This document shows positions 15,234 to 22,870 of a stretch of DNA of 22,979 nt, piece by piece. How positions within the stretch are numbered: position 1 is the stretch's first letter; the number at the start of each line of letters is the position of its first letter. The notes below the pieces were generated by a model, which saw only the letters and a program-made list of their open reading frames with translations, was not told the DNA's origin and did not search any database. The translations under genes were made by a program, and so were the position numbers. Location: the NCBI GenBank assembly GCA_964384485.1, contig CAYLLE010000048.1, forward strand, positions 1 through 22,979, given 5' to 3'. This DNA is from CAYLLE01 sp964384485 (lineage in GTDB: Bacteria; Spirochaetota; Spirochaetia; CAYLLE01).

Positions 15234-15787
15234 GCTTTAAGGAGGGAAGCGAACCAGGCGCCGGTGCTGATCAGGATTCCGGTTTTAAACTCCAGATTCT
15301 GCCGTCTAACCGGCACCAGATCGGCTACATCGAATCCGCATCGGGCGGTGATTTTCTCCAGTTGTACGATACAGGCCGGCGCGCCTCCACCGCCTCCTCC
15401 GGCCACGGCGATTCCCGCCGCGGGCTTTCCTTTAATTTCGGCGGATGAATTATCGTGCATGGTAATCCGCCTAAGCCGGTCGAGAAAGGAGCGGATACTC
15501 TCGCTTAGATCGGAGAAGTAAACCGGAGTCGCGAAAACCGCGCCGGAGGCGTTGTTCAGCTTATCCACGATCTCAGCGAAATCATCCTGAATTACACACC
15601 GTCCTTCTTTCCTGCAGAGTCCCCAGCCGTCATTAGCGCACTGCCGGCACCGTTCAATGTTGCGGGCCGGAAGAAACACCGTTTCCGTTTCATGCCCCCC
15701 TTCGGATAGTCCCCGCGCAAAAGCGGCCGCCGCGCGGGCAGTCTGTCCGTCGGGATTCCGGCTTCCGGATATTATTATCACCTTCAT
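15230..15787 (-). CDS. NADPH-dependent FMN reductase-like iron-sulfur flavoprotein
   Basis: A 185-residue flavodoxin-fold protein. The N-terminal phosphate-binding strand-loop is IIISGSRNPDGQT. A Cys cluster at 47, 50, 58 and 64 (RCRQC then GLCRKEGRC) precedes IQDDF, as in iron-sulfur flavoproteins that carry a 4Fe-4S cluster. A typical ATPVYFSDLSESIRSFLDR segment follows (87-104). A Gly-rich AVAGGGGGG stretch corresponds to a late flavin-contact loop. It would transfer electrons to an unknown acceptor. It starts 4 bases after the fumarase beta stop and ends in ATGA overlap with the methyltransferase, so it is co-transcribed with both. Confidence 0.85.
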   Translation of the reverse strand: MKVIIISGSRNPDGQTARAAAAFARGLSEGGHETETVFLPARNIERCRQCANDGWGLCRKEGRCVIQDDFAEIVDKLNNASGAVFATPVYFSDLSESIRSFLDRLRRITMHDNSSAEIKGKPAAGIAVAGGGGGGAPACIVQLEKITARCGFDVADLVPVRRQNLEFKTGILISTGAWFASLLKA

Positions 15788-15791
15788 ATTT

Positions 15792-16427
15792 CTACCCCAC
15801 CTCAGTGTATTTGAAATCCTCGGGTATTTCCAGATCCCGGTAAATCTGCGGGAGAGATTTTCTGCTGTTCCGGTCCAGAGCCTGGAAATAGTTGTTTCCC
15901 CGCGTGTCGATATCCACAAAAAACGGACCGAACCGGTTAACCCGGAACACCCAGGTAGCTTCGGTCTTCCCCAGTTCTTCCAGGAAATATACCGAATCAA
16001 TTTCCTCTACCTGCTGTGATATCTGATTACCGCAAATTCCGATTTTGGAAAGATGAACGCCGCCGGTTTTCTTCAGCGCCTCAGCCGTTCCCGGTCCCAT
16101 GGTAGTTTTTCCGATCAGCGTCCTGAGACCGAACTTTTCCACCACCGGGCCGCTGTATTTTTCGAAACGGATGCTTGAGGTGGGTTCGATACTGACAATC
16201 TCCCATTCACCGCGGGGACCTTTTTTCATGACAGGTCCGGAATGGAAAAAGCAGTTGATCCGGGAATAATCGATGGGCGGATAGAGATCGTCCTCAACCG
16301 CCCTTATATGAAACCGGCTTCTTCCGGTAAAAACCCAGCCGCTCACCGTAACCAAATCTCCCAGAGCCAGATTCCGGGCATCTTCGGGAGCCAAGGGGAG
16401 TTCCAGGTGAATGATTTTGCTATCCAT
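15792..16427 (-). CDS. Class I fumarate hydratase, beta (C-terminal) subunit
   Basis: A 211-residue subunit homologous to the C-terminal half of Fe-S fumarase / L(+)-tartrate dehydratase. Seen are LALGDLVTVSGWVFTGR, HSGPVMKK, the substrate-binding loop KTTMGPGT and GICGNQISQQVEE, all usual in this subunit. Together with the alpha subunit it hydrates fumarate to malate. GGAGGG is 5 bases before the ATG, and the start overlaps the alpha-subunit stop by 8 bases, so the two are coupled. Tartrate dehydratase is the main alternative because the subunits look alike by motif. Confidence 0.9.
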   Translation of the reverse strand: MDSKIIHLELPLAPEDARNLALGDLVTVSGWVFTGRSRFHIRAVEDDLYPPIDYSRINCFFHSGPVMKKGPRGEWEIVSIEPTSSIRFEKYSGPVVEKFGLRTLIGKTTMGPGTAEALKKTGGVHLSKIGICGNQISQQVEEIDSVYFLEELGKTEATWVFRVNRFGPFFVDIDTRGNNYFQALDRNSRKSLPQIYRDLEIPEDFKYTEVG

Positions 16428-17388
16428 GTATCCCTCCTGCTAAGATTTCATCGGTATATTCAATCTGATCAGCACCTTCCGCGGATTCCGGGACAATAGC
16501 GCTCCACCGCCTTCCGATGCAGCACTGGGCGTTCACCGCCACGGGAAGAGCGGCGGTATGGGTGACCTCTTTCTCGATGGCCACCGATAAAACCGCGTGC
16601 TTCCCGGCGGCGCCCATGGGTCCGAGCCCCATCTCCCGGAAGGCCCGTTCCAGTTTTTGCTCCATTCGGGACACCTGGGGATCAGGATTCCTGTCGCCGA
16701 TCTTCCTGAGGAGGGCCGCTTTTTTCGCCAGCTTCATGCAGATGTCGGAAGTCCCGCCGATACCGACCCCGACGATAGCCGGGGGACATACTTTGCCGGC
16801 GTAACTTCCGGACCGGACCGAATCCACGATGAATTTGAGGACTCCCGGAATACCGTCGGCGGGATACATCATCCGGTAGAAGGTACCGAATATTTCGGAA
16901 CCGCCCCCCTTCGGCGCGGCCACAATTTCCAGCCCCGATTCTCCCGCCGGGATTCCTTTGGCGATAATACCGGTCCGGACGGGCTCGTACCTGATATCCA
17001 CCGCCGGGATGCAGGTACCAAGATTGTTACCCGGATTGTTCCGGGTAACCGGATCCACCATGGTGGGTCTCAGGTAATTCTCTTCTGTTGCCCGGACCAC
17101 CGCGTTTCTGGCCGCGGAAGATACCGAACCGTACCCCCCCTCAATTTCGGGATTCCCGATTATCCGGATAAAGTAGAGGGGGAACCCGGTATCACCGCAG
17201 ACCAGACCCCGGCCCCGGGAGGCCAGATCGGCATTCTCCAAAGTAACCCGAAGATGTTCTCTTGCCAGGGGGTTCTCTTCATCTTCCGCCGCTCTCTCCA
17301 GGGCGCTCCGCACATCCGAGGGCATGAGCAGGGCGGCTTTCTTCATGGATTCATACAAGGCTGTTTCCAGCAGCTGCTTCAAAATCAT
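16420..17388 (-). CDS. Class I fumarate hydratase, alpha (Fe-S) subunit
   Basis: A 322-residue subunit carrying the 4Fe-4S active site. The cluster cysteines are visible as Cys64 (VCGDTG), Cys201 (KVCPPAIVGVGIGG) and Cys289/290 (NAQCCIGRR). Other signatures are DPVTRNNPGNN near 112-122, AAPKGGGSE (157-165) and GPMGAAGKHAV. It forms an alpha/beta enzyme of the TCA cycle or reductive branch. The start has AAGGAG 9 bases upstream. A promoter about 110-140 bases upstream (17500-17528) probably drives the whole five-gene operon, which also holds an iron-sulfur flavoprotein, a DNA methylase and a dead sulfatase. L(+)-tartrate dehydratase cannot be ruled out. Confidence 0.92.
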   Translation of the reverse strand: MILKQLLETALYESMKKAALLMPSDVRSALERAAEDEENPLAREHLRVTLENADLASRGRGLVCGDTGFPLYFIRIIGNPEIEGGYGSVSSAARNAVVRATEENYLRPTMVDPVTRNNPGNNLGTCIPAVDIRYEPVRTGIIAKGIPAGESGLEIVAAPKGGGSEIFGTFYRMMYPADGIPGVLKFIVDSVRSGSYAGKVCPPAIVGVGIGGTSDICMKLAKKAALLRKIGDRNPDPQVSRMEQKLERAFREMGLGPMGAAGKHAVLSVAIEKEVTHTAALPVAVNAQCCIGRRWSAIVPESAEGADQIEYTDEILAGGIHG

Positions 17389-17499
17389 CAGACTATACTC
17401 CTTGGCGCATAACCGGTCCCCTCAAGGGCCGCGCGCTGGGCGACGGGAACAGCACCATACCGTTCCGGATGTCCTTTACGGGAAATTTGCTAGTAGATG

Positions 17500-17528
17500 A
17501 TGATATCAGGATGAGTCGAAACGGACAA
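17500..17528 (-). promoter_or_regulatory. Promoter of the fumarase operon
   Basis: On the minus strand, the -35 TTGTCC (17523-17528) and the -10 TATCAT (17500-17505) are 17 bases apart. The transcript would start near 17493 and carry a leader of about 105 bases before the fumarase alpha ATG at 17388. The leader holds a small GGAAC...GTTCC hairpin but no recognisable riboswitch. Confidence 0.5.
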
Positions 17529-17537
17529 CGCTGTCCG
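17522..17537. promoter_or_regulatory. Palindrome overlapping the fumarase -35 box, possible operator
   Basis: CGGACA-ACGC-TGTCCG is a perfect 6-4-6 inverted repeat covering the -35 element. Its position would suit a repressor or activator site, but no regulator gene is in the window and a single palindrome may be chance. Confidence 0.3.
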
Positions 17538-17538
17538 G

Positions 17539-17615
17539 AAGCAATATTAATTAATGAATCAGCATCACCGGAAACTGCCGTTTTTCCGCGAAAAGAAATA
17601 TGCGTCAATTCCCGG
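17539..17615. mobile_element. Degenerate MITE family 1 fragment overlapping the typA 3' end
   Basis: On the minus strand the sequence from CCGGGAATTG through the linker (CGCATATTTC...CGCGGAAAAACGGCA) to TTTCCGGTGAT and the following AT-rich bases matches the centre and second unit of the 202-bp copy at 12499-12565, with scattered changes. The left unit is missing and no clear target duplication remains. The fragment includes the last three codons and the TGA stop of typA. Confidence 0.65.
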
Positions 17616-19443
17616 GCTTCCGCTTTTCCAGTATTTTCCGTTTTTCCGCTGCCAGCACTTCCTTCCGCAGCCGGATGGAGCGGGGAGTTATTTCGACAAG
17701 CTCGTCTTCCCGGATAAACTGAACGGCTTTTTCCAGCGTAAGCGGGAGAATGGGGGCAAGCACAACCGCGTCATCTTTTCCTGCCGCCCGCATATTGGTA
17801 AGCTTTTTGGTTTTACACGGATTGACGTTCAGGTCGTTTTCCCGGTTGTGTTCTCCGATAATCATCCCCTCATATACCGGAGCTCCCGGTTCGACAAAAA
17901 GATTTCCCCGGGGTTCCAGGTTGTACAGGGCGTACGGCACCGCCTCGCCTTGCCGGTCCGAAATAAGGGAGCCGGTAAAGCGCATCGGGAAATCACCCCG
18001 GTACGGTTCGTACCCGGCAAGGAATGAATTCATAATGCCGGTCCCCTTGGTATCGGTCAGGAACTCGTCCCGGTATCCGATCAGCCCCCGGGAGGGGATG
18101 CTGAACTCAAGCCGGACCCTGCCGCTGAAGTGGTTTGTCATGTTTATCATCCGGCCCTTCCGGCGGGTAAGCTTTTCGGTAACAATGCCGATGAAGTTTT
18201 CACCGCAGTCCACAAAAAGATGCTCGATGGGTTCTTTTTTTCCGTCACCGTCATCCTTCATTATCACCTGGGGACGTCCCACGCAGAACTCAAACCCCTC
18301 CCGCCGCATGGTTTCAATCAAAATTACCATTTGGAATTCTCCCCGGCCCTGAACCGTAAAACTTTCCCGGTCCTCAGCCTCCTGAACCCGCATGGAGACG
18401 TTAAGAAGTGTTTCTCTCCTGAGCCGTTCGAAAATTTTGGTCGCCTGCACAAACTTCCCTTCCCGGCCGGCAAAGGGCGAGGTGTTCCGCAGGAATTTCA
18501 TAGATACGGTGGGTTCATCCACGGTAATGCGCTTCAACGCCTTCGGAGCGTTCCGGGTACAGATAGTATCGCCGATATGAACATTTTCGATTCCGGCAAG
18601 CACGGTGATGTCTCCAGCTGTTACCTGGGCCGCGTCACAAGCGGCAAGCCCCTGGTAAAGCTGCAGCTTGGAGATTTTAAGCGGAAGAGCTGTTCCTTCG
18701 CTGTTAATACAGACCAGATCATCCTGGAGCCGGGCTTTCCCGTTGTAAACTTTTCCGATGGCAAGCCTTCCGAGGTAATCGGAGTAACTCAAATCGGAAA
18801 CAAGCATCTGGAAAGGCTTTTCAATATCTCCTTTCGGCGGTGGAATCTCACGGATAATCATATCCAGGAGACTGTGGAGATTTTCTTCCAGCGTGTCCGG
18901 GGAGGTTCCGGCCCGGCCGTCCCTTCCTATTACGTAAAGCAGGGGGAATTCAAGCTGATCATCCGTGGCGTCCAGATCGATGAGCAGCTCCTGGATCTGT
19001 TCGAGGACTTCGGCGGGCCGGGAATCCTGCCGTTCCACTTTATTGATCACCACGATGATGGGCAGTTCCGCTTCCAGGGCTTTTTTCAGCACGAACCTGG
19101 TTTGGGGCAGCGGTCCTTCCGACGCGTCCACCAGCAGAACCGCGCCGTCGGCCATGGAGAGCCCACGCTCAACTTCTCCGCCGAAATCGGCATGACCGGG
19201 GGTATCGATTATGTTGATCTTTATCCCCTTCCATTCAACGGCGCAGTTTTTCGCCGAAATGGTGATTCCCCGTTCACGCTCAAGATCCATCCGGTCCATG
19301 ATCCGTTCGTCCACTTCCTGACCTTCCCGGAACACTCCGCTCTGCCGGAACATGGCATCCACCAGCGTCGTTTTACCGTGGTCTACATGTGCAATTATCG
19401 CTATATTACGTATCCGTTCATTAACGGAAAGAGTTTTCTCCAT
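17605..19443 (-). CDS. typA: Ribosome-associated translational GTPase TypA/BipA
   Basis: A 612-residue protein of normal length for this family. The GTPase domain shows G1 AHVDHGKTT, G2 RGITI and G3 DTPGHADFGGEVE. It is followed by EF-G-like domains and the TypA-specific C-terminal part (GRGEFQMVILIETMRREGFEF, then SIPSRGLIGYRDEFLTDTKG). It acts on the ribosome under stress and in low-temperature 50S assembly. Two odd points: G4 reads NKVE rather than NKxD, and the G5 region reads YVIGRDG where most TypA have YASA. The last residues PGN and the stop fall in a MITE-derived sequence. AGGA lies before the ATG and a promoter is at 19496-19524. Confidence 0.95.
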   Translation of the reverse strand: MEKTLSVNERIRNIAIIAHVDHGKTTLVDAMFRQSGVFREGQEVDERIMDRMDLERERGITISAKNCAVEWKGIKINIIDTPGHADFGGEVERGLSMADGAVLLVDASEGPLPQTRFVLKKALEAELPIIVVINKVERQDSRPAEVLEQIQELLIDLDATDDQLEFPLLYVIGRDGRAGTSPDTLEENLHSLLDMIIREIPPPKGDIEKPFQMLVSDLSYSDYLGRLAIGKVYNGKARLQDDLVCINSEGTALPLKISKLQLYQGLAACDAAQVTAGDITVLAGIENVHIGDTICTRNAPKALKRITVDEPTVSMKFLRNTSPFAGREGKFVQATKIFERLRRETLLNVSMRVQEAEDRESFTVQGRGEFQMVILIETMRREGFEFCVGRPQVIMKDDGDGKKEPIEHLFVDCGENFIGIVTEKLTRRKGRMINMTNHFSGRVRLEFSIPSRGLIGYRDEFLTDTKGTGIMNSFLAGYEPYRGDFPMRFTGSLISDRQGEAVPYALYNLEPRGNLFVEPGAPVYEGMIIGEHNRENDLNVNPCKTKKLTNMRAAGKDDAVVLAPILPLTLEKAVQFIREDELVEITPRSIRLRKEVLAAEKRKILEKRKPGN

Positions 19444-19495
19444 TTATTCTGTCCTACGGTTTATTTATTTGAAAAGCCGCACGGGGTGCTTAGGG

Positions 19496-19524
19496 AAGAT
19501 ACCTTAATAAACAATACTTTTCAA
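19496..19524 (-). promoter_or_regulatory. Promoter of typA
   Basis: On the minus strand, the -35 TTGAAA (19519-19524) and the -10 TATCTT (19496-19501) have 17 bases between them. Transcription would start near 19489, leaving a leader of about 46 bases. The promoter overlaps the upstream end of the dead glycosidase-like gene's 3' flank. Confidence 0.5.
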
Positions 19525-19532
19525 GATGTCGA

Positions 19533-20566
19533 TCAGCACCGCACCCTGACCGTCTTTATTTCCCACGGAGTTAAACTGACACGAATCTCGTTCCCATTCA
19601 CCGAAACCGAAGCGGCAGAATTTGCCCTGGTAACGATGTGAATCATGGGGAGATCCTGATTACTCCGTGCCCAAACAGCGGCAGCAACGGCAGCCGGATT
19701 GGGGGCACCGGTCCATGATCCGGCTAAGTAAAAACCTGGCTGCCGTCCGGTCGTTCCCAAATGAACTGATGGAGAGATTTTTCGTCATCGTCTTTGGGTC
19801 TGCACCGATGGGAATAAAAACCGTCCATTCCGCATTTCCTCCTGCCAAACAGAAAAAAGAGCTCGGTAGAGATCCCGCATCGCGGGATGGGTATTGATGA
19901 TGTCCCTCGTAAACGCGCTGCCGGTAAAATGCTGCCCCCCTTCATAGGCGGTAAGGGGGAGCCCGAACTCACCAGCAAGGCGCGAATCGTTCCTGATCGC
20001 GAAACGGAGACCTTCCTCCGGTGCTCCTTCTTTCCATCTACCTTCTCCCCGAACGTATGAAACGGCGTCGGATATAAATGCTTCGGGAGACTTCCGACTG
20101 AATCCGGATTGTCCTTCCGGTTCACTGATGTAAGGTGCCGCGGCGAAAACCTTAACCTGGTACCCGCACGGTTCCGCCCCCTCCTCTCCGGTATAAACCG
20201 GTGTTTCAAGAAGGTAACGGGAAGGATACCACTGCGGGTGGGATCCGCCGATTTGTCCCGACAGAACAGCGTACAGCCTGTCCGACTCTGCCCCCCACAC
20301 GGTATGGAAGATCCGCCGTATCTCTACAGTCCGCGCTCATTTACGGTCCAAGCGGTCATCCAGTAGTTGACCGGGGCTACCGCGTTACCGATCCGGAAGA
20401 CACCGGGTCCGGGCCATACGGTATGCCGCTCCGGAAGCTTCAAAGAACCCGGGTAGTCCTCCACCGCCGGTTTCTCGGGGTCCCGGCCGGAAACATATAA
20501 AGGAAAGAGTGTGAATACGATCAATGCAATAATCAGAATAATTTGGGTTTTCTTACAAGCTCTCAT
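19533..20566 (-). pseudogene. Decayed secreted glycoside-hydrolase-like gene
   Basis: The 5' part (20566 to 20324) encodes a signal peptide (MRACKK plus a hydrophobic run to YVSG) and NAVAPVNYWMTAW, then meets a stop after VNERGL. In a second frame the protein continues with RIFHTVWGAESDRLYAVLSGQ, VKVFAAAPYIS, GLPLTAYEGGQHF and LYRALFSVWQEE. This resembles large secreted carbohydrate-active proteins with 'vl..Q', 'iAPYf' and 'YEGGQH' motifs. A TGA at 19785-19787 stops this frame. The same frame reopens downstream and ends VSLTPWEIKTVRV, like the last strand of many glycosidase beta domains. At least one frameshift, one stop and probably a large internal deletion are needed to explain it. It could be two fused remnants. 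Confidence 0.6.
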
Positions 20567-20572
20567 ACGCTC

Positions 20573-20578
20573 ATTATA
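20573..20578 (-). promoter_or_regulatory. Perfect -10 box (TATAAT) at leaderless spacing
   Basis: On the minus strand TATAAT is followed by 6 bases and then the ATG at 20566, so the first transcribed base would be the A of ATG. No Shine-Dalgarno precedes this start. The gene downstream is now broken. Confidence 0.45.
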
Positions 20579-20632
20579 ATAGAAATAATTGCGGATACAT
20601 TTAAGCGCGGTGAATCCGGTCTTGAATGTTTT

Positions 20633-21940
20633 TTAGGGACGGCCCCGGCCGCTGCCGGTTCCCTGAGCAAGGGTGAAGTATTCAGGATAAATCGGGTTCA
20701 TGTATTTTCGGCAGATTGATTCAGAGTGATCTTTACTCAGAGGCAGCCCGCCCTCCGATGACAATCCTGCTACTTCCCGGTGTATTTTCTGGGCAAAGCA
20801 GCCGGTCTGGGGAGCATCGAAACAGTCCCGCATTTTTTCCCAGAGTTCCTTGATCCCGGCTTCCCTTACATTCCCGAAGGAAAGCTGCGCGAAGTCGCAG
20901 GGCTGAAGGTCTCCGGCGCTGTTGATGTAGGAATGCTGAAGTCCGGCGCCGCATCCGAATTTCCGGCTGCTTTCGGTATCCGCGAAGGTGGTAACTTTGG
21001 GCATTCCCGCGGTCTTGTTCGCCTTATACTGAAGCCGGATAAGCTCCTCCCGGTCGGCCCTCTCATAGAATACATTTTCTCCGTCATCCTGACCATCCAA
21101 AAACCTACCGCTCTTGATGGGCTCCAGGATCCGCACTTCCTGGGCCCCGAGTTCCCGGGAATGTTTAAAAAACGGAAACAGTTCTTCCCGGCTGATCCTG
21201 TCACGGGTCACCAGGGTCTGCACCATGGTATATAAACCGGCTTTCCGGGAATTACCAATGGCATCAGCTGCCGTTTGAAAGGACCGGCCGTTCTGCCGGA
21301 TACGGTTATGGATATCCGGATAAATCGAATCCAGGCTGATCCCGGTCCCGAACGCGCCGCTCTCCTTGAGTGACCGGGCCCGTTCAGCGGTTAATCCGGC
21401 GCCGCTTGTAAAGACGTAGATCACGGAACGCTCATCGGCCCCGGCTATTATCTCCTCCAGGTCATTCCTGAGCATGGGTTCTCCGCCGGTAAATCCGATT
21501 ACTCCGACTCCCATATCCTGAAGACCGGCGATTACCCTCTTCCAATCTCCGGCGGACAATTCCGGGGCTTTCCTTCTTCCTGCCGCGCTGCAGTGAACAC
21601 AGCTGTAAGGACATCTGTCCGTCAGGGACACGAACATCGAAATGGGAGCGGTTTTCCGGAAATAGGCGGTACAGTGATAAAACCGCCCCGGGTCCACAAC
21701 AGCATCTACTGTGTTCATGAAGGCCTTGGACGGGAAGGGGGGCAGGAACGAAGAGATGATGTATTTTCCATCATACTTCAGGATTTTCTCCCCGGAGGCC
21801 ATCCTTTTCGCGGACCGGAGATAATTCTTCAGAGAGAAGGAAGGATCCGCGCGGAACTTCTTTAAAATATCCGAGAACGAGCGGATTACGGCGGGGTTCG
21901 CCATCATGCCGGCAATAGTAAAAACGTTTTGTAAGCCCAT
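20633..21940 (-). CDS. Radical SAM protein with SPASM-like C-terminal cysteines
   Basis: A 435-residue radical SAM enzyme. The 4Fe-4S/SAM site is C110-x3-C114-x2-C117 (RCPYSCVHC), with GGEP at 152-155. A C-terminal extension carries Cys330, Cys348, Cys381 and Cys410 (GCGAGLQH, LQPCDF, TGCF), as in SPASM domains that hold extra clusters. About 95 residues precede the core and are unrecognised. SPASM enzymes modify peptides, enzymes or small molecules; no precursor peptide gene is visible here. The start overlaps the methyltransferase stop as TAATG with GGAAGG upstream, so it is made with that methyltransferase. It is the last gene of the pair, with no obvious terminator before 20633. Confidence 0.88.
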   Translation of the reverse strand: MGLQNVFTIAGMMANPAVIRSFSDILKKFRADPSFSLKNYLRSAKRMASGEKILKYDGKYIISSFLPPFPSKAFMNTVDAVVDPGRFYHCTAYFRKTAPISMFVSLTDRCPYSCVHCSAAGRRKAPELSAGDWKRVIAGLQDMGVGVIGFTGGEPMLRNDLEEIIAGADERSVIYVFTSGAGLTAERARSLKESGAFGTGISLDSIYPDIHNRIRQNGRSFQTAADAIGNSRKAGLYTMVQTLVTRDRISREELFPFFKHSRELGAQEVRILEPIKSGRFLDGQDDGENVFYERADREELIRLQYKANKTAGMPKVTTFADTESSRKFGCGAGLQHSYINSAGDLQPCDFAQLSFGNVREAGIKELWEKMRDCFDAPQTGCFAQKIHREVAGLSSEGGLPLSKDHSESICRKYMNPIYPEYFTLAQGTGSGRGRP

Positions 21941-22818
21941 TATCCCTTCCGGTAAATCCCGTAGGCAAACTTGTGATTCACCCTGAACCCGCTGCCTGTC
22001 CTGGTGTGACCCTCAATCCGGGAAATCAGATCGGCCTCCACCGCTTCGGGATCGGCGAATATTTTTTCGGAGCCGGCCACAGCTCCCGTCTTCCGCAGCC
22101 ATTCCAGAAGATCGTTACCCCTGCTGAATGAAACCGTTTCTTCTCCTTGCCCCGAATCCAGCACGGTGAATCCCGCGTTCCTGAACCAACCGTTCATGGC
22201 CGTACGGTCCTTCGGAAGCCGGCGGTAAATCGTATCGATGTTCCTGACCTGACCGGCGTGGTTCCCCATTGTCTCCATATATGCCTCCTGGATGCCTGCT
22301 AATGTTCCTTTTTCATTGGAAATAAAACCGGCAATCCCGCCGGGAACCAGAATCCTCCCGATCTCCCGGATCAATTTCCGCGGTTTATAATAAGGGAGAG
22401 CCCAGCCGCAGTATACAATGTCAAAAGCGTTGTTTTCCCTTTCCCTTACAAATTCAAAACCGTCGGCCGTAACAGCTGTCACTCCGGAACTGGAAAAACT
22501 TTGCCGATACCGGCCGATCATTTCCCCGGAGATGTCCACTCCGGTTATCCTGACCTGACCGGACGGTACTAACCTCAGGATTCTGCCGGTTATGTATCCG
22601 GTGCCGCAGGAAAGATCCAGAATCCTTATCGGCCGGGAGGAAGCGGCAACGGGTTCAAGGTCTTCCGGCCGGACAATTTTTTCGGTGTGTTTTGCCATGA
22701 TGCCGAGCCACGCGCCATAGGTAGGAGAAGCCGAGTCGTAACCGTTCCGGTATTCCTGCCGGCCGATTACTCTGCCGGCAAGAAGACAGCGCAGCACCGG
22801 CAGAATGGTTTTTATCAT
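21940..22818 (-). CDS. Class I SAM-dependent methyltransferase
   Basis: A 292-residue Rossmann methyltransferase. Motif I is ILDLSCGTGYITG, followed by VDISGEMIGRYRQ, DGFEFV, a motif IV-like FDIVYCGWALPYY and the post-motif IGRILVPGGIAGFI. The start at 22818 is preferred over the longer open frame to 22914 because that extension would be read out of a MITE. A TATACT box lies 6 bases before this ATG, so the mRNA is probably leaderless. The stop overlaps the radical SAM start by one base. Substrate unknown. Pairing with a radical SAM/SPASM enzyme suggests two steps of one modification, by inference. Confidence 0.87.
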   Translation of the reverse strand: MIKTILPVLRCLLAGRVIGRQEYRNGYDSASPTYGAWLGIMAKHTEKIVRPEDLEPVAASSRPIRILDLSCGTGYITGRILRLVPSGQVRITGVDISGEMIGRYRQSFSSSGVTAVTADGFEFVRERENNAFDIVYCGWALPYYKPRKLIREIGRILVPGGIAGFISNEKGTLAGIQEAYMETMGNHAGQVRNIDTIYRRLPKDRTAMNGWFRNAGFTVLDSGQGEETVSFSRGNDLLEWLRKTGAVAGSEKIFADPEAVEADLISRIEGHTRTGSGFRVNHKFAYGIYRKG

Positions 22819-22824
22819 TCTAAA

Positions 22825-22830
22825 AGTATA
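22825..22830 (-). promoter_or_regulatory. -10 box (TATACT) at leaderless spacing
   Basis: On the minus strand TATACT is followed by TTTAGA and the ATG at 22818, which puts the transcription start at the first base of the start codon. No SD is present. The MITE at 22871 ends about 40 bases further upstream. Confidence 0.45.
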
Positions 22831-22870
22831 GATTAAAAAACAATGCGGGAAAAGCGGGACGGGCCGGAAA

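Noticed and set aside
17393..17608. 71-codon minus-strand ORF between fumarase and typA
   Set aside because: It is made of MITE remnant and the operon leader, covers the predicted promoter, and has no recognisable protein features.
18130..19641. A 503-codon open frame on the + strand
   Set aside because: It lies antisense to typA, which has unmistakable GTPase motifs. The translation is low-complexity, His/Phe-rich and has no family features, so it is a shadow of typA codon use.
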